Source of the DNA: JADFWK01 sp035527895
GTDB lineage: Bacteria; Desulfobacterota; DSM-4660; Desulfatiglandales; B25-G16
DNA length: 15,475 nucleotides
Assembly: GCA_035527895.1 (NCBI GenBank)
Contig: DATKZQ010000159.1
Coordinates: 1 to 15,475 of the forward strand
Direction of reading: 5' to 3'
Positions 7,623-13,604 of the stretch are shown in pieces. Below the pieces are notes generated by a model. The model made no database searches and was not told where the DNA came from. It saw only the letters and a program-made list of their open reading frames with translations. The stretch's first letter is position 1. Every line of letters begins with the position of its first letter. Made by a program: the position numbers and the translations under genes.

Positions 7623-7678
7623 AATATTGGAATGATGATTTTGAAATCGAGATCCTTTTTAGGTTTCCCCCAAACCCA

Positions 7679-7710
7679 ATATTCCATCCTTCCATTGTTC
7701 CATGATTCCA
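7679..7710 (-). repeat. Octamer array opposite in orientation to 7253-7276
   Basis: Four in-phase 8-bp units ATATTCCA, TCCTTCCA, TTGTTCCA, TGATTCCA. Their minus-strand reading is the TGGAAT type of the left array, so the pair faces inward around 7253-7710. It ends six bases beyond the metG stop. No Rho-independent terminator with a clear T-run is seen here for either converging gene. Confidence 0.75.
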
Positions 7711-7716
7711 ATACCT

Positions 7717-9606
7717 TTATTTAATAGCACTTCCCGGTTTGCTTTCCGTATCGGTGACCACGATATGAACCCCCCCTTCATCCTCCGCCGCGAGAATCAT
7801 CCCTTGAGACTCAATGCCACGGAGTTGAATCGGCTTGAGATTGGCAAGCACAACAACCTGTTTACCCCTGAGCTCCTCTGTCCGGTAGTCAGGAGCCAAT
7901 CCTGCCACGATCGTCCGATCCTCGCCAATATCAACTGTCAGCTTCAGTAGTTTGTCGGATCCGGCGATAGGCTCTGCCTGTTTGATGATCCCAACGCGAA
8001 TGTCAAACCGTTGAAACTCTTCGAGGCTTACCAGATCCGGCGAAGGAGCAACCTCCTGGGTTTTTTCAAGCTGCACCCTGGGGAAAAGGGCCGGCGCCTT
8101 GGCTACGGGCCTGACCCGTTCTGTCTTGCCCCACTGCTTTGCATCCTCGAAATCCAGCCTCTTTCCAACTGCCCCGAGCCCCAACTGATGTTGGATCTTT
8201 TCCGCTGTTTGGGGCATAACGGGCCACAGGAGCACCGACACTATTCTTATTACCTCGAGAACATGATCGAGCACGGTGCCCAGGCGCTCCGTGCCCGACT
8301 GGGCCATTACCCATGGTTTCATAGTATCGATGTATTTATTGGCTTTTCCGATTAACCCCCAGACAGCGATCAAGGCCTTGTGAAAGGTAAATCCCTCCAT
8401 CAGGTCCATATACTCGTCGATTGCCGCAAGCGCTGCTTCCCTCAACTCCCGGTCTTCCTCTCCTGGTGTGCCGGATGCGGGTACCAAACCGTCGAAGTAC
8501 TTAACTGCCATGGTTGCGCTTCTGCTCACCAGGTTTCCGAGATCGTTTGCCAGGTCGGAATTAAGCCTCCTCACCAGCGATTCCTCGCTGAAATCCGAAT
8601 CGAGGCCGAAAACCATATCCCTCAGCAGAAAATATCTGAACGCATCAAGGCCGTAAACGGTGGCCATATCCATGGGTCTCACGATATTTCCCAGGCTCTT
8701 TGACATCTTACCGGCATCCACATTCCAGTACCCATGGACGTTGAGATGCTGGTACGGTTCGATTCCGGCTGCCTTGAGCATGCACGGCCAGAAGATACCG
8801 TGAGGCTTGAGAATGTCCTTTGCGATAATGTGCTGAGCAACGGGCCAGAATTTCTTAAAGAGGTCACCGTCCGGGTAGCCCAGCGCCGATACATAGTTGA
8901 TGAGGGCATCAAACCAGACATAGGTCACATAGTCATCATCAAAGGGGAGGGAGATCCCCCACGATAATCTCCTTTTGGGCCGGGATATGCAGAGGTCTTC
9001 AAGGGGCTCCCTCAGGAAGGCCAGTACCTCGTTACGGTAACGTTCAGGCCTGATGAAGTCGGGGTTCCGGTTGATGTAGTCAATGAGCCACTCCTGGTAT
9101 TTGCTCATCTTGAAGAAGTAGTTCTCCTCCCGAATGAGCTTTGGCTCGCTCAAATGGATGGGGCATCTGCCGTTTTCCAATTCCGTTTCTGTATAGAACC
9201 GCTCACATCCAACACAGTATGTTCCCTCGTATTCACTAAAATAGATGTCTCCCTTTTCATAGACCCGCGAGAGGATTGCCTTTACCGTTTCTTGATGATT
9301 CTCGTCAGTGGTCCTTATGAAGTAGTCGTTGGTCACATCGAGCTTGGGCCAGGCATCTCTAAAGGTCTTGCTTATCTTGTCGACGTATGCCTTGACGCTT
9401 TCGCCGGCCTTGGTAGCTGCCTCCACAATCTTGTCGCCGTGCTCATCGGTACCGGTGAGAAAAAAGGTTTTAATGCCGGCCAACCGGTGGAACCGTGCTA
9501 CTATGTCGGCAACAATGGTGGTATACGCATGCCCGAGATGTGGTTCTGCATTTACGTAATAGATAGGTGTGGTTATGTAGAATGCCCTCTGGCTATTTTT
9601 TTTCAT
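7717..9606 (-). CDS. metG: Methionyl-tRNA synthetase
   Basis: A 629-residue class I aminoacyl-tRNA synthetase that charges tRNA-Met with methionine in the cytoplasm. Catalytic signatures: HLGH at 23-26 (HIGH motif), FFLTGTDEHGDK at 48-59, and KMSKS at 300-304. The knuckle has C131, C134, C148 and H151, a single metal-site arrangement. From about 525 a C-terminal Trbp111/EMAPII-like tRNA-binding domain is fused (DIRVGIIKQAEP, then SQGMILAAED), as in many dimeric bacterial enzymes. I place the start at the ATG reading MKKNSQRAFYITTP. An upstream in-frame ATG at 9651 would add 15 basic residues not typical of the family. With the chosen start it overlaps the end of ricT by 14 bases, so it is the last gene of the tmk-holB-ricT-metG operon. 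The ribosome site is modest (GGAAGG or ACGGGG upstream on the minus strand). Confidence 0.97.
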   Translation of the reverse strand: MKKNSQRAFYITTPIYYVNAEPHLGHAYTTIVADIVARFHRLAGIKTFFLTGTDEHGDKIVEAATKAGESVKAYVDKISKTFRDAWPKLDVTNDYFIRTTDENHQETVKAILSRVYEKGDIYFSEYEGTYCVGCERFYTETELENGRCPIHLSEPKLIREENYFFKMSKYQEWLIDYINRNPDFIRPERYRNEVLAFLREPLEDLCISRPKRRLSWGISLPFDDDYVTYVWFDALINYVSALGYPDGDLFKKFWPVAQHIIAKDILKPHGIFWPCMLKAAGIEPYQHLNVHGYWNVDAGKMSKSLGNIVRPMDMATVYGLDAFRYFLLRDMVFGLDSDFSEESLVRRLNSDLANDLGNLVSRSATMAVKYFDGLVPASGTPGEEDRELREAALAAIDEYMDLMEGFTFHKALIAVWGLIGKANKYIDTMKPWVMAQSGTERLGTVLDHVLEVIRIVSVLLWPVMPQTAEKIQHQLGLGAVGKRLDFEDAKQWGKTERVRPVAKAPALFPRVQLEKTQEVAPSPDLVSLEEFQRFDIRVGIIKQAEPIAGSDKLLKLTVDIGEDRTIVAGLAPDYRTEELRGKQVVVLANLKPIQLRGIESQGMILAAEDEGGVHIVVTDTESKPGSAIK

Positions 9607-10294
9607 TTTTTCCCCGTGCCTTCCTCGTTTTCGCATATTCATCGTATTCAAAACAAAGACAGCACATCAACCTCCCACAGATACCGGAGATCTTAGTGGG
9701 GTTCAGCGAAAGGTCTTGTTCTTTGGCCATCCTGATGGATATGGGTTCGAAATTCGAGAGAAACGCCGAACAGCAGAGCTCGCGACCACAGTGGCCGACA
9801 CCGCTCAGCATTCGAGCGAGGTCTCTGGCACCGATCTGCCTCATCTCCACATGGGTACGAAACCGCTGAACCAGGTCCTTGACCAATTCCCTGAAATCAA
9901 CCCTGGTCTTGGCAATGTAATAAAAGGTCATTTTGCTTCGGTCATGCGAGAGCTCCACTGCTATCAGGTTCATGGGCAGTTGCCTCTTTTTGATCAGCTC
10001 TCTACAGCATTCCGCTGCCTCTGCTTCGTCCTGTTCATTCTTCCTTTTTTGCTCAATATCCTCTGTTGTAGCCAGACGGAATATCTTCTTTATCGGTCTG
10101 GTCGGCATGGAAGAATCCCTGAGCCTCGGCTTACTGCATACCGTGCCCAGTTCCTGGCCCTTCTGGGTCTGGACAATGACCTGATCCCCCTCATTAAGGA
10201 CAAAGATCCCGGTGTAAAACTCATACCATTTACCGTCTTCCCTAAATCTGACATTCACGATCTTTTTTGGACCGTCTCCATTCCTTCTGCTCAT
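9593..10294 (-). CDS. ricT: PSP1-domain iron-sulphur protein RicT (YaaT family)
   Basis: A 233-residue cytoplasmic protein of the PSP1/RicT family. In Bacillus, RicT (YaaT) joins RicA and RicF in a complex carrying Fe-S clusters that affects RNase Y mRNA processing, competence and sporulation; in deltaproteobacteria its role is less clear. The PSP1 core is seen in FREDGKWYEF (17-26), VIVQTQKGQELGTV (39-52) and HDRSKMTFYY (117-126). The cysteine-rich end has C169, C174, C175, C206, C211, C212 and C214 in GHCGRELCC and GICGRLMCCLC, the expected cluster ligands. The ATG overlaps the holB stop as ATGA (10291-10294), a classic translational-coupling junction. The basic tail (KTRKARGKNEKK) is normal for the family. 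RicA and RicF partners are not in this window. Confidence 0.93.
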   Translation of the reverse strand: MSRRNGDGPKKIVNVRFREDGKWYEFYTGIFVLNEGDQVIVQTQKGQELGTVCSKPRLRDSSMPTRPIKKIFRLATTEDIEQKRKNEQDEAEAAECCRELIKKRQLPMNLIAVELSHDRSKMTFYYIAKTRVDFRELVKDLVQRFRTHVEMRQIGARDLARMLSGVGHCGRELCCSAFLSNFEPISIRMAKEQDLSLNPTKISGICGRLMCCLCFEYDEYAKTRKARGKNEKK

Positions 10295-11319
10295 TGATCT
10301 GCAGCCCCCCTCAAACCAAACAGGGATCGTTCAATAAGGAACAGTTGATTCCTGTTCTCCATGAGATCATATTCTGCACTGGCAATAACCGCCAGTGACT
10401 TCATGAGCCTATCGAGCGAATAACCGGAAGAGACCTTGCTGAGGTGTTCAATGAGATCGGTGTTTACGATGAGGTCTTTCGCACCCTCGAGTTTCATGAG
10501 CACCATGTCCCTGAACCAGCTCTTCCATATCCCCAGCATCAATGCTATTCCCATATCTTTTGGCTCCTTAACCTTTTTTCCGAGATCGAAAAACTTCTGA
10601 GCCGTTTCCAGCAACACATCCGGAGAACCATTGATAGCCCGATCCAACATCTCTATCCAGCTAACCCTTTCTGCCAAAAGGCCTTCATCTGCCATCGTGA
10701 GCGCCTTGCCCAGGCTCCCCTCTGAAAGCCTGGCCAAGATCCGTGCGGCCTCTCTATCCACGCTGCGTTCTGTTACCAGCCAGTTCGCGATCTCCCCGGT
10801 CGGGAGGGGTTTAAAGGGAACCCGCTGGCATCGTGAAACAACGGTTGGCAGAAGGTCCTTCGGATCCCTCACGGTTAGGATAAAAACAGTTCCCGGCGGC
10901 GGTTCCTCAAGGGTTTTCAAGAATGCATTGGCCGCCTCAATTGTCATCTTTTCTGCCGGGTCAATGATGATCATCCGGTACCGACCCAGAACGGGTGCGA
11001 AGGCGAGCTGCCTGTTGATCTCGCGAATCTGGTTGATGCCGATTGCCTTTTTCTCCTCATCGAGCTCCACCAGGATAAGGTCAGGATGATTTCCGTCGAT
11101 TATCCTCCGGCAGGAAGTGCACTTCCCGCACCCGTCTTCGCCATCAGGTTCCAGGCAATTAAGCAATAAGGCAAATGCCATAGCCGTGGTTGCCTTGCCG
11201 ATTCCCTGAATACCGGCAAACAAATAGCCACAGGCGAGCTTGTTGTTGGCTGCAACCCGCCGGAGAAAGACGATTGCCTTTTCTTGACCGATGATTTCCT
11301 TGAATAGCAGAGCACTCAT
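10291..11319 (-). CDS. holB: DNA polymerase III delta-prime subunit
   Basis: A 342-residue AAA+ clamp-loader subunit that, with tau/gamma and delta, loads the beta sliding clamp at the replication fork. Seen: a P-loop-like GIQGIGKAT at 36-44 (alanine in place of the first Ser/Thr, so nucleotide binding is uncertain, as is usual for delta-prime); a four-cysteine zinc module with C55, C64, C67 and C70; DPAEKM at 120-125; NAFLKTLEEPP at 131-141; and the SRC motif at 162-164, the arginine finger contributed to the neighbouring subunit. The last ~150 residues are the helical collar domain and are poorly conserved. It starts 15 bases after the tmk stop, with weak AGGT as ribosome site, and overlaps ricT by four bases. 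The short gaps point to a single transcript. Confidence 0.94.
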   Translation of the reverse strand: MSALLFKEIIGQEKAIVFLRRVAANNKLACGYLFAGIQGIGKATTAMAFALLLNCLEPDGEDGCGKCTSCRRIIDGNHPDLILVELDEEKKAIGINQIREINRQLAFAPVLGRYRMIIIDPAEKMTIEAANAFLKTLEEPPPGTVFILTVRDPKDLLPTVVSRCQRVPFKPLPTGEIANWLVTERSVDREAARILARLSEGSLGKALTMADEGLLAERVSWIEMLDRAINGSPDVLLETAQKFFDLGKKVKEPKDMGIALMLGIWKSWFRDMVLMKLEGAKDLIVNTDLIEHLSKVSSGYSLDRLMKSLAVIASAEYDLMENRNQLFLIERSLFGLRGAADQ

Positions 11320-11334
11320 GGGCAGTACCTATTA

Positions 11335-11964
11335 TCAGGTGCTCGGAAGATATGGCTCGATCACTTCCCTGATCTTCCCTGCCACGCGGTCTTCAGTCAG
11401 GCCGCTATCAATAATCCTGAACCTGTCTCTGTGCTTGTTTGCCAGGGTAAGGTATCCATATCGTATCTTGAGATGGAAATCGAGGGTTTTTCGCTCGAAT
11501 CTGTCCCTCTTTCTATCATTTTTGGCCCGTTTTGCTATTCTTTCCAGCCCTACCTCAGCCGGACAATCAAGAAGAAAGGTGATATCCGGCATCAAACCAA
11601 TGCTCGCCTCACGGTTCAACATCTCAATCAACCGGCCATAGTACTCCAGAGCCACACCCTGATAGACTGTTGTGGCATCAAAATACCGATCGCAGATAAC
11701 CCACCTCCCGGCCGCGAGTGCCGGTTTGACTACCTCCTGAACGTGCTGGGCCCTGTCTGCTGCATAGAGAAAAAGCTCCGCCAAAGGCGCAAGGTGGGTA
11801 TTATCCACATGGAGCAGGATATCCCTAATGACCTGCCCGATCTCAGTTCCCCCAGGCTCCCTGGTAAGGAGAACCGATAGCCCTTTTCTTCTGAGGGTCT
11901 TATCAAGCCGGGAAATCTGCGTGGACTTACCACAGCCGTCTATCCCTTCAAAGGTTATGAACAC
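11335..11964 (-). CDS. tmk: Thymidylate kinase
   Basis: A 209-residue dTMP kinase, forming dTDP from dTMP and ATP in DNA precursor synthesis. Motifs: P-loop GIDGCGKST at 7-15; REPGG at 35-39; DRYFDATTVYQG at 92-103 (the DR(Y/H) nucleobase site); and a basic lid RAKNDRKRDRFE at 146-157. Length is normal. The start is GTG at 11962-11964, supported by a strong AAGGAG at 11972-11977 with a seven-base gap; no ATG gives a better N-terminus. It is the first gene of the minus-strand operon, with a candidate promoter at 11989-12017. Confidence 0.96.
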   Translation of the reverse strand: MFITFEGIDGCGKSTQISRLDKTLRRKGLSVLLTREPGGTEIGQVIRDILLHVDNTHLAPLAELFLYAADRAQHVQEVVKPALAAGRWVICDRYFDATTVYQGVALEYYGRLIEMLNREASIGLMPDITFLLDCPAEVGLERIAKRAKNDRKRDRFERKTLDFHLKIRYGYLTLANKHRDRFRIIDSGLTEDRVAGKIREVIEPYLPST

Positions 11965-11988
11965 TGCACGTCTCCTTTCAAAGTTTTA

Positions 11989-12017
11989 TATATACCCAAT
12001 AACCCGTGGAGAATCAA
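11989..12017 (-). promoter_or_regulatory. Candidate sigma70-type promoter for the tmk operon
   Basis: On the minus strand TTGATT (12012-12017) is followed by a 17-base spacer and TATATA (11989-11994) within an AT-rich TATATATAAAA run. Each box matches four of six consensus bases. Transcription would begin about 18 bases before the GTG of tmk, just upstream of the AAGGAG site. By eye only. Confidence 0.4.
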
Positions 12018-12120
12018 GAAGATACAATGCCGCGGTTCTCTTTGTTTTTTATAAGGCCGCTTCCGAGCAGAACCAGTCTACTGCCTAGCCATCTCTTTCC
12101 CTCACCCCCACCTCACTTTT

Positions 12121-12157
12121 CCCCCTCCCCTCCATCCCCTCCCCCCAGGGGAGGGGG
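12121..12157. repeat. G/C-tract inverted repeat with G-quadruplex potential
   Basis: CCCCCTCCCCT (12121-12131) pairs exactly with AGGGGAGGGGG (12147-12157), an 11-bp stem around a C-rich loop. On the minus strand 12121-12146 carries four G-tracts of four or more with loops of one to five bases, so a quadruplex is possible. Similar G/C tracts occur inside the element at 7279-7483, so this may be another dispersed repeat. Apart from this and the two candidate promoters, I see nothing clear in the 448-base gap 11965-12412. Confidence 0.55.
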
Positions 12158-12291
12158 AGGATGCTCCGTGTGCCCGTCCTCGTCCGACGCCATAGGCTAT
12201 GGCCGACCGTGTCCGCAGCAGTGCCACTTCGGAGGGTGGAGAAGCGCGGGGAGCTTCACTTTGACGTTGCCGTGGGGTTTTAATCATGAAC

Positions 12292-12319
12292 TTGACCTTC
12301 CCTGTTTTTTCTGTAATAT
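12292..12319 (+). promoter_or_regulatory. Weak candidate promoter for the fimT cluster
   Basis: TTGACC (12292-12297), a 16-base spacer, then TAATAT (12314-12319), about 94 bases before the fimT ATG. The match is partial and unsupported by anything else. I found no convincing sigma54 -24/-12 pair upstream of fimT. Confidence 0.25.
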
Positions 12320-12412
12320 TAGCACAGTAAGGGCTCTCTTTTTACTGATATGTAGCTAACTGGGTCGTATTTCAACCTTTTCACTACACCAACAACTACC
12401 CTAGGCTTCCAC

Positions 12413-12964
12413 ATGACTGAAAAGGGCGGCTTCAGCCTGTTTGAGCTTATTGTTGCGTTTGCAATACTGGGAATCGTGGCTTCCATTGCCATTCCCGGAT
12501 TCTCTCGTTGGCTCCCTGACTACCGGCTCAAGAATGCGGCAAGAGACCTGTATTCAAATATGCAGCTCGCCAAAATGGGGGCATTGAAAAACAACTCCGA
12601 TTGGGCCATCGTGTTTGACATTAACACAAACCAGTATTCCATCTGTTCCGATGACGGTGGAGACGGTAGCTGGACCGACGGAAATGAGACGGTCGAAAAA
12701 ACGGCGAACCTGTCTGATTATAAGAGCGGGGTCGGTTTTGGTCACGGAAATGCCACCGATGACATCCCCGATCCCGGCCTCGGTACCGCACCCACGGACG
12801 ACATCACGTACGGAAGCGATGTGGCAGTGTTTAACCCCAGGGGAACCTGTAAGGGCGGCTACGTGTATCTTGACAACCACAAAAAAACAACCACCTATGG
12901 TGTGGGTACGCGGAGTAGTGGAGTCATCCTCCTGAGAAAATGGTCCGGGACCGCCTGGGAGTAG
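12413..12964 (+). CDS. fimT: FimT/GspH-like minor pseudopilin
   Basis: A 183-residue type IV pilin-like protein. The leader MTEKGG ends at G6 and is followed by FSLFE, so the prepilin peptidase site is G6/F7 with the expected glutamate at +5 (E11); the hydrophobic helix runs to about residue 28 (AILGIVASIAIPGF). The rest fits the GspH/FimT domain: YRLKNAARDLYSNMQLAKMGAL (pattern of paired alanines and hydrophobics, about 37-58), VFNPRGTCKGGYVYLDN and a C-terminal GVILLRKWSG strand. FimT proteins are minor pilins of the tip-priming complex and in some species bind DNA for uptake. The ribosome site is poor (AGG at 12403-12405), so expression may be low. It would normally be followed closely by pilV or pilW; here a 640-base stretch with repeats and a four-helix-bundle gene intervenes. 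Confidence 0.88.
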   Translation: MTEKGGFSLFELIVAFAILGIVASIAIPGFSRWLPDYRLKNAARDLYSNMQLAKMGALKNNSDWAIVFDINTNQYSICSDDGGDGSWTDGNETVEKTANLSDYKSGVGFGHGNATDDIPDPGLGTAPTDDITYGSDVAVFNPRGTCKGGYVYLDNHKKTTTYGVGTRSSGVILLRKWSGTAWE

Positions 12965-12969
12965 GGAGG

Positions 12970-13026
12970 TTCACCGTTCAGGGTTCAGGGGTTCAGGGTT
13001 CAGGGGTTCAGGGTTCAGCGTTCAGC
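12970..13026 (+). repeat. GGGTTCA-type tandem array, 7/8-bp period
   Basis: TTCA occurs eight times at 12970, 12977, 12984, 12992, 12999, 13007, 13014 and 13021, with steps of 7, 7, 8, 7, 8, 7 and 7 bases; the units are GGGTTCA or GGGGTTCA. The G-rich strand is plus. It begins six bases after the fimT stop. The complementary CCCTGAA units at 13101-13131 could pair with it to form a long hairpin in RNA or single-stranded DNA. Confidence 0.85.
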
Positions 13027-13046
13027 CCTGCCCGACGGATGGCAGG
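13027..13046. repeat. Short hairpin between the opposed arrays
   Basis: CCTGCC (13027-13032) and GGCAGG (13041-13046) form a 6-bp stem around an eight-base loop. It is like short REP-type palindromes. No T-run follows, so it is unlikely to be a Rho-independent terminator. Confidence 0.45.
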
Positions 13047-13100
13047 CGGGGTTCCGGGTTCAAATTTTCGATAAACTGCAAATATCCAAAGCCCCAACCC

Positions 13101-13131
13101 TGAACCTCTGAACCCTGAACCCAGAACCTAT
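13101..13131 (-). repeat. TGAACCC-type array, left flank of the four-helix-bundle gene
   Basis: TGAA or AGAA at 13101, 13109, 13116 and 13123, with 8/7/7-base spacing, opposite in orientation to 12970-13026. Its last 16 bases, TGAACCCAGAACCTAT (13116-13131), are repeated exactly at 13568-13583 on the other side of the gene. The ribosome site AAAGGA of the next gene begins immediately after. Confidence 0.85.
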
Positions 13132-13143
13132 AAAGGAAAACGC

Positions 13144-13542
13144 ATGAAGATAGAACGATTTGAGGACATTGAAGCATGGCAATTGGCCCGGGAGTTAGCT
13201 CACAAGGTCTATGCCCTGACAAAGAAAGTTAAGTTTGCCAGGGACTTCGGCTTGAAGGGACAAATTCAGGACGCAGCAGGTTCTGCCATGCATAATATTG
13301 CGGAAGGATTCGATTCGGAGACAAACCCGGAGTTTATTCGTTTTCTTCGGTATGCAAAACGGTCCTGCACCGAAGTTCAGAGTGAGCTTTACGTAGCGTT
13401 GGATCAACAATACGTAACGAACGTTGAATTTCAGGATGTCTATGATCATGCCGGACGCACCCGCGCTGCTATTCGAGGTTTCACCAAATACCTGCTGGCT
13501 TACGAGCAAGGTCAACGAAAGAAAGGTCACTCTGACCGGTAA
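13144..13542 (+). CDS. Four-helix-bundle protein (23S rRNA intervening-sequence family)
   Basis: A 132-residue, mostly helical protein of the four-helix-bundle family named for ORFs in 23S rRNA intervening sequences, related to Avd accessory proteins of diversity-generating retroelements. The family pattern is clear: FEDIEAWQLARELAHKVYAL (6-25), DFGLKGQIQDAAGSAMHNIA (34-53) with NIAEGF at 51-56, EFIRFLRYAKRSCTEVQSEL (63-82), and a last helix with AIRGFTKYLLAY. Basic surfaces suggest nucleic-acid binding, but the function of free-standing members is unknown. Start ATG has AAAGGA at 13132-13137. It lies inside the pilin operon, flanked by TGAACCC repeats with a shared 16-bp direct repeat. No reverse transcriptase and no rRNA sequence accompanies it here. 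I infer an inserted cassette rather than a pilus gene. Confidence 0.92.
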   Translation: MKIERFEDIEAWQLARELAHKVYALTKKVKFARDFGLKGQIQDAAGSAMHNIAEGFDSETNPEFIRFLRYAKRSCTEVQSELYVALDQQYVTNVEFQDVYDHAGRTRAAIRGFTKYLLAYEQGQRKKGHSDR

Positions 13543-13546
13543 ACTC

Positions 13547-13583
13547 TGAACCCTGAACCCCGAACGTTGAACCCAGAACCTAT
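13547..13583 (-). repeat. TGAACCC-type array, right flank of the four-helix-bundle gene
   Basis: GAA-containing units (TGAA, TGAA, CGAA, TGAA, AGAA) start at 13547, 13554, 13561, 13568 and 13575, a strict 7-base step, from five bases after the stop codon. It ends with the exact 16-bp copy of 13116-13131. The pilW ribosome site AAAGGA (13591-13596) follows seven bases later. Confidence 0.85.
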
Positions 13584-13604
13584 GGAGCCTAAAGGAACGA
13601 AGAT

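Noticed and set aside
9607..9651. ATG at 9651 as the metG start
   Set aside because: It adds a 15-residue basic extension inside ricT; the family normally begins a few residues before the FYITTPIYYVN block.
9154..10297. Long plus-strand ORFs opposite metG and ricT (up to 193 codons)
   Set aside because: They are antisense to genes with complete catalytic or cluster motifs and show no protein-family signature.
12006..12359. Overlapping ORFs on both strands in the tmk-fimT gap
   Set aside because: They consist of proline/serine/glycine translations of G/C tracts and lack ribosome sites.
13144..13542. Diversity-generating retroelement with an Avd-type accessory gene
   Set aside because: The protein family is related, but there is no reverse transcriptase and I see no template/variable repeat pair in the window.
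13144..13542. Intervening sequence within a 23S rRNA gene
   Set aside because: The flanks are pilin genes and repeats; no rRNA sequence is seen.
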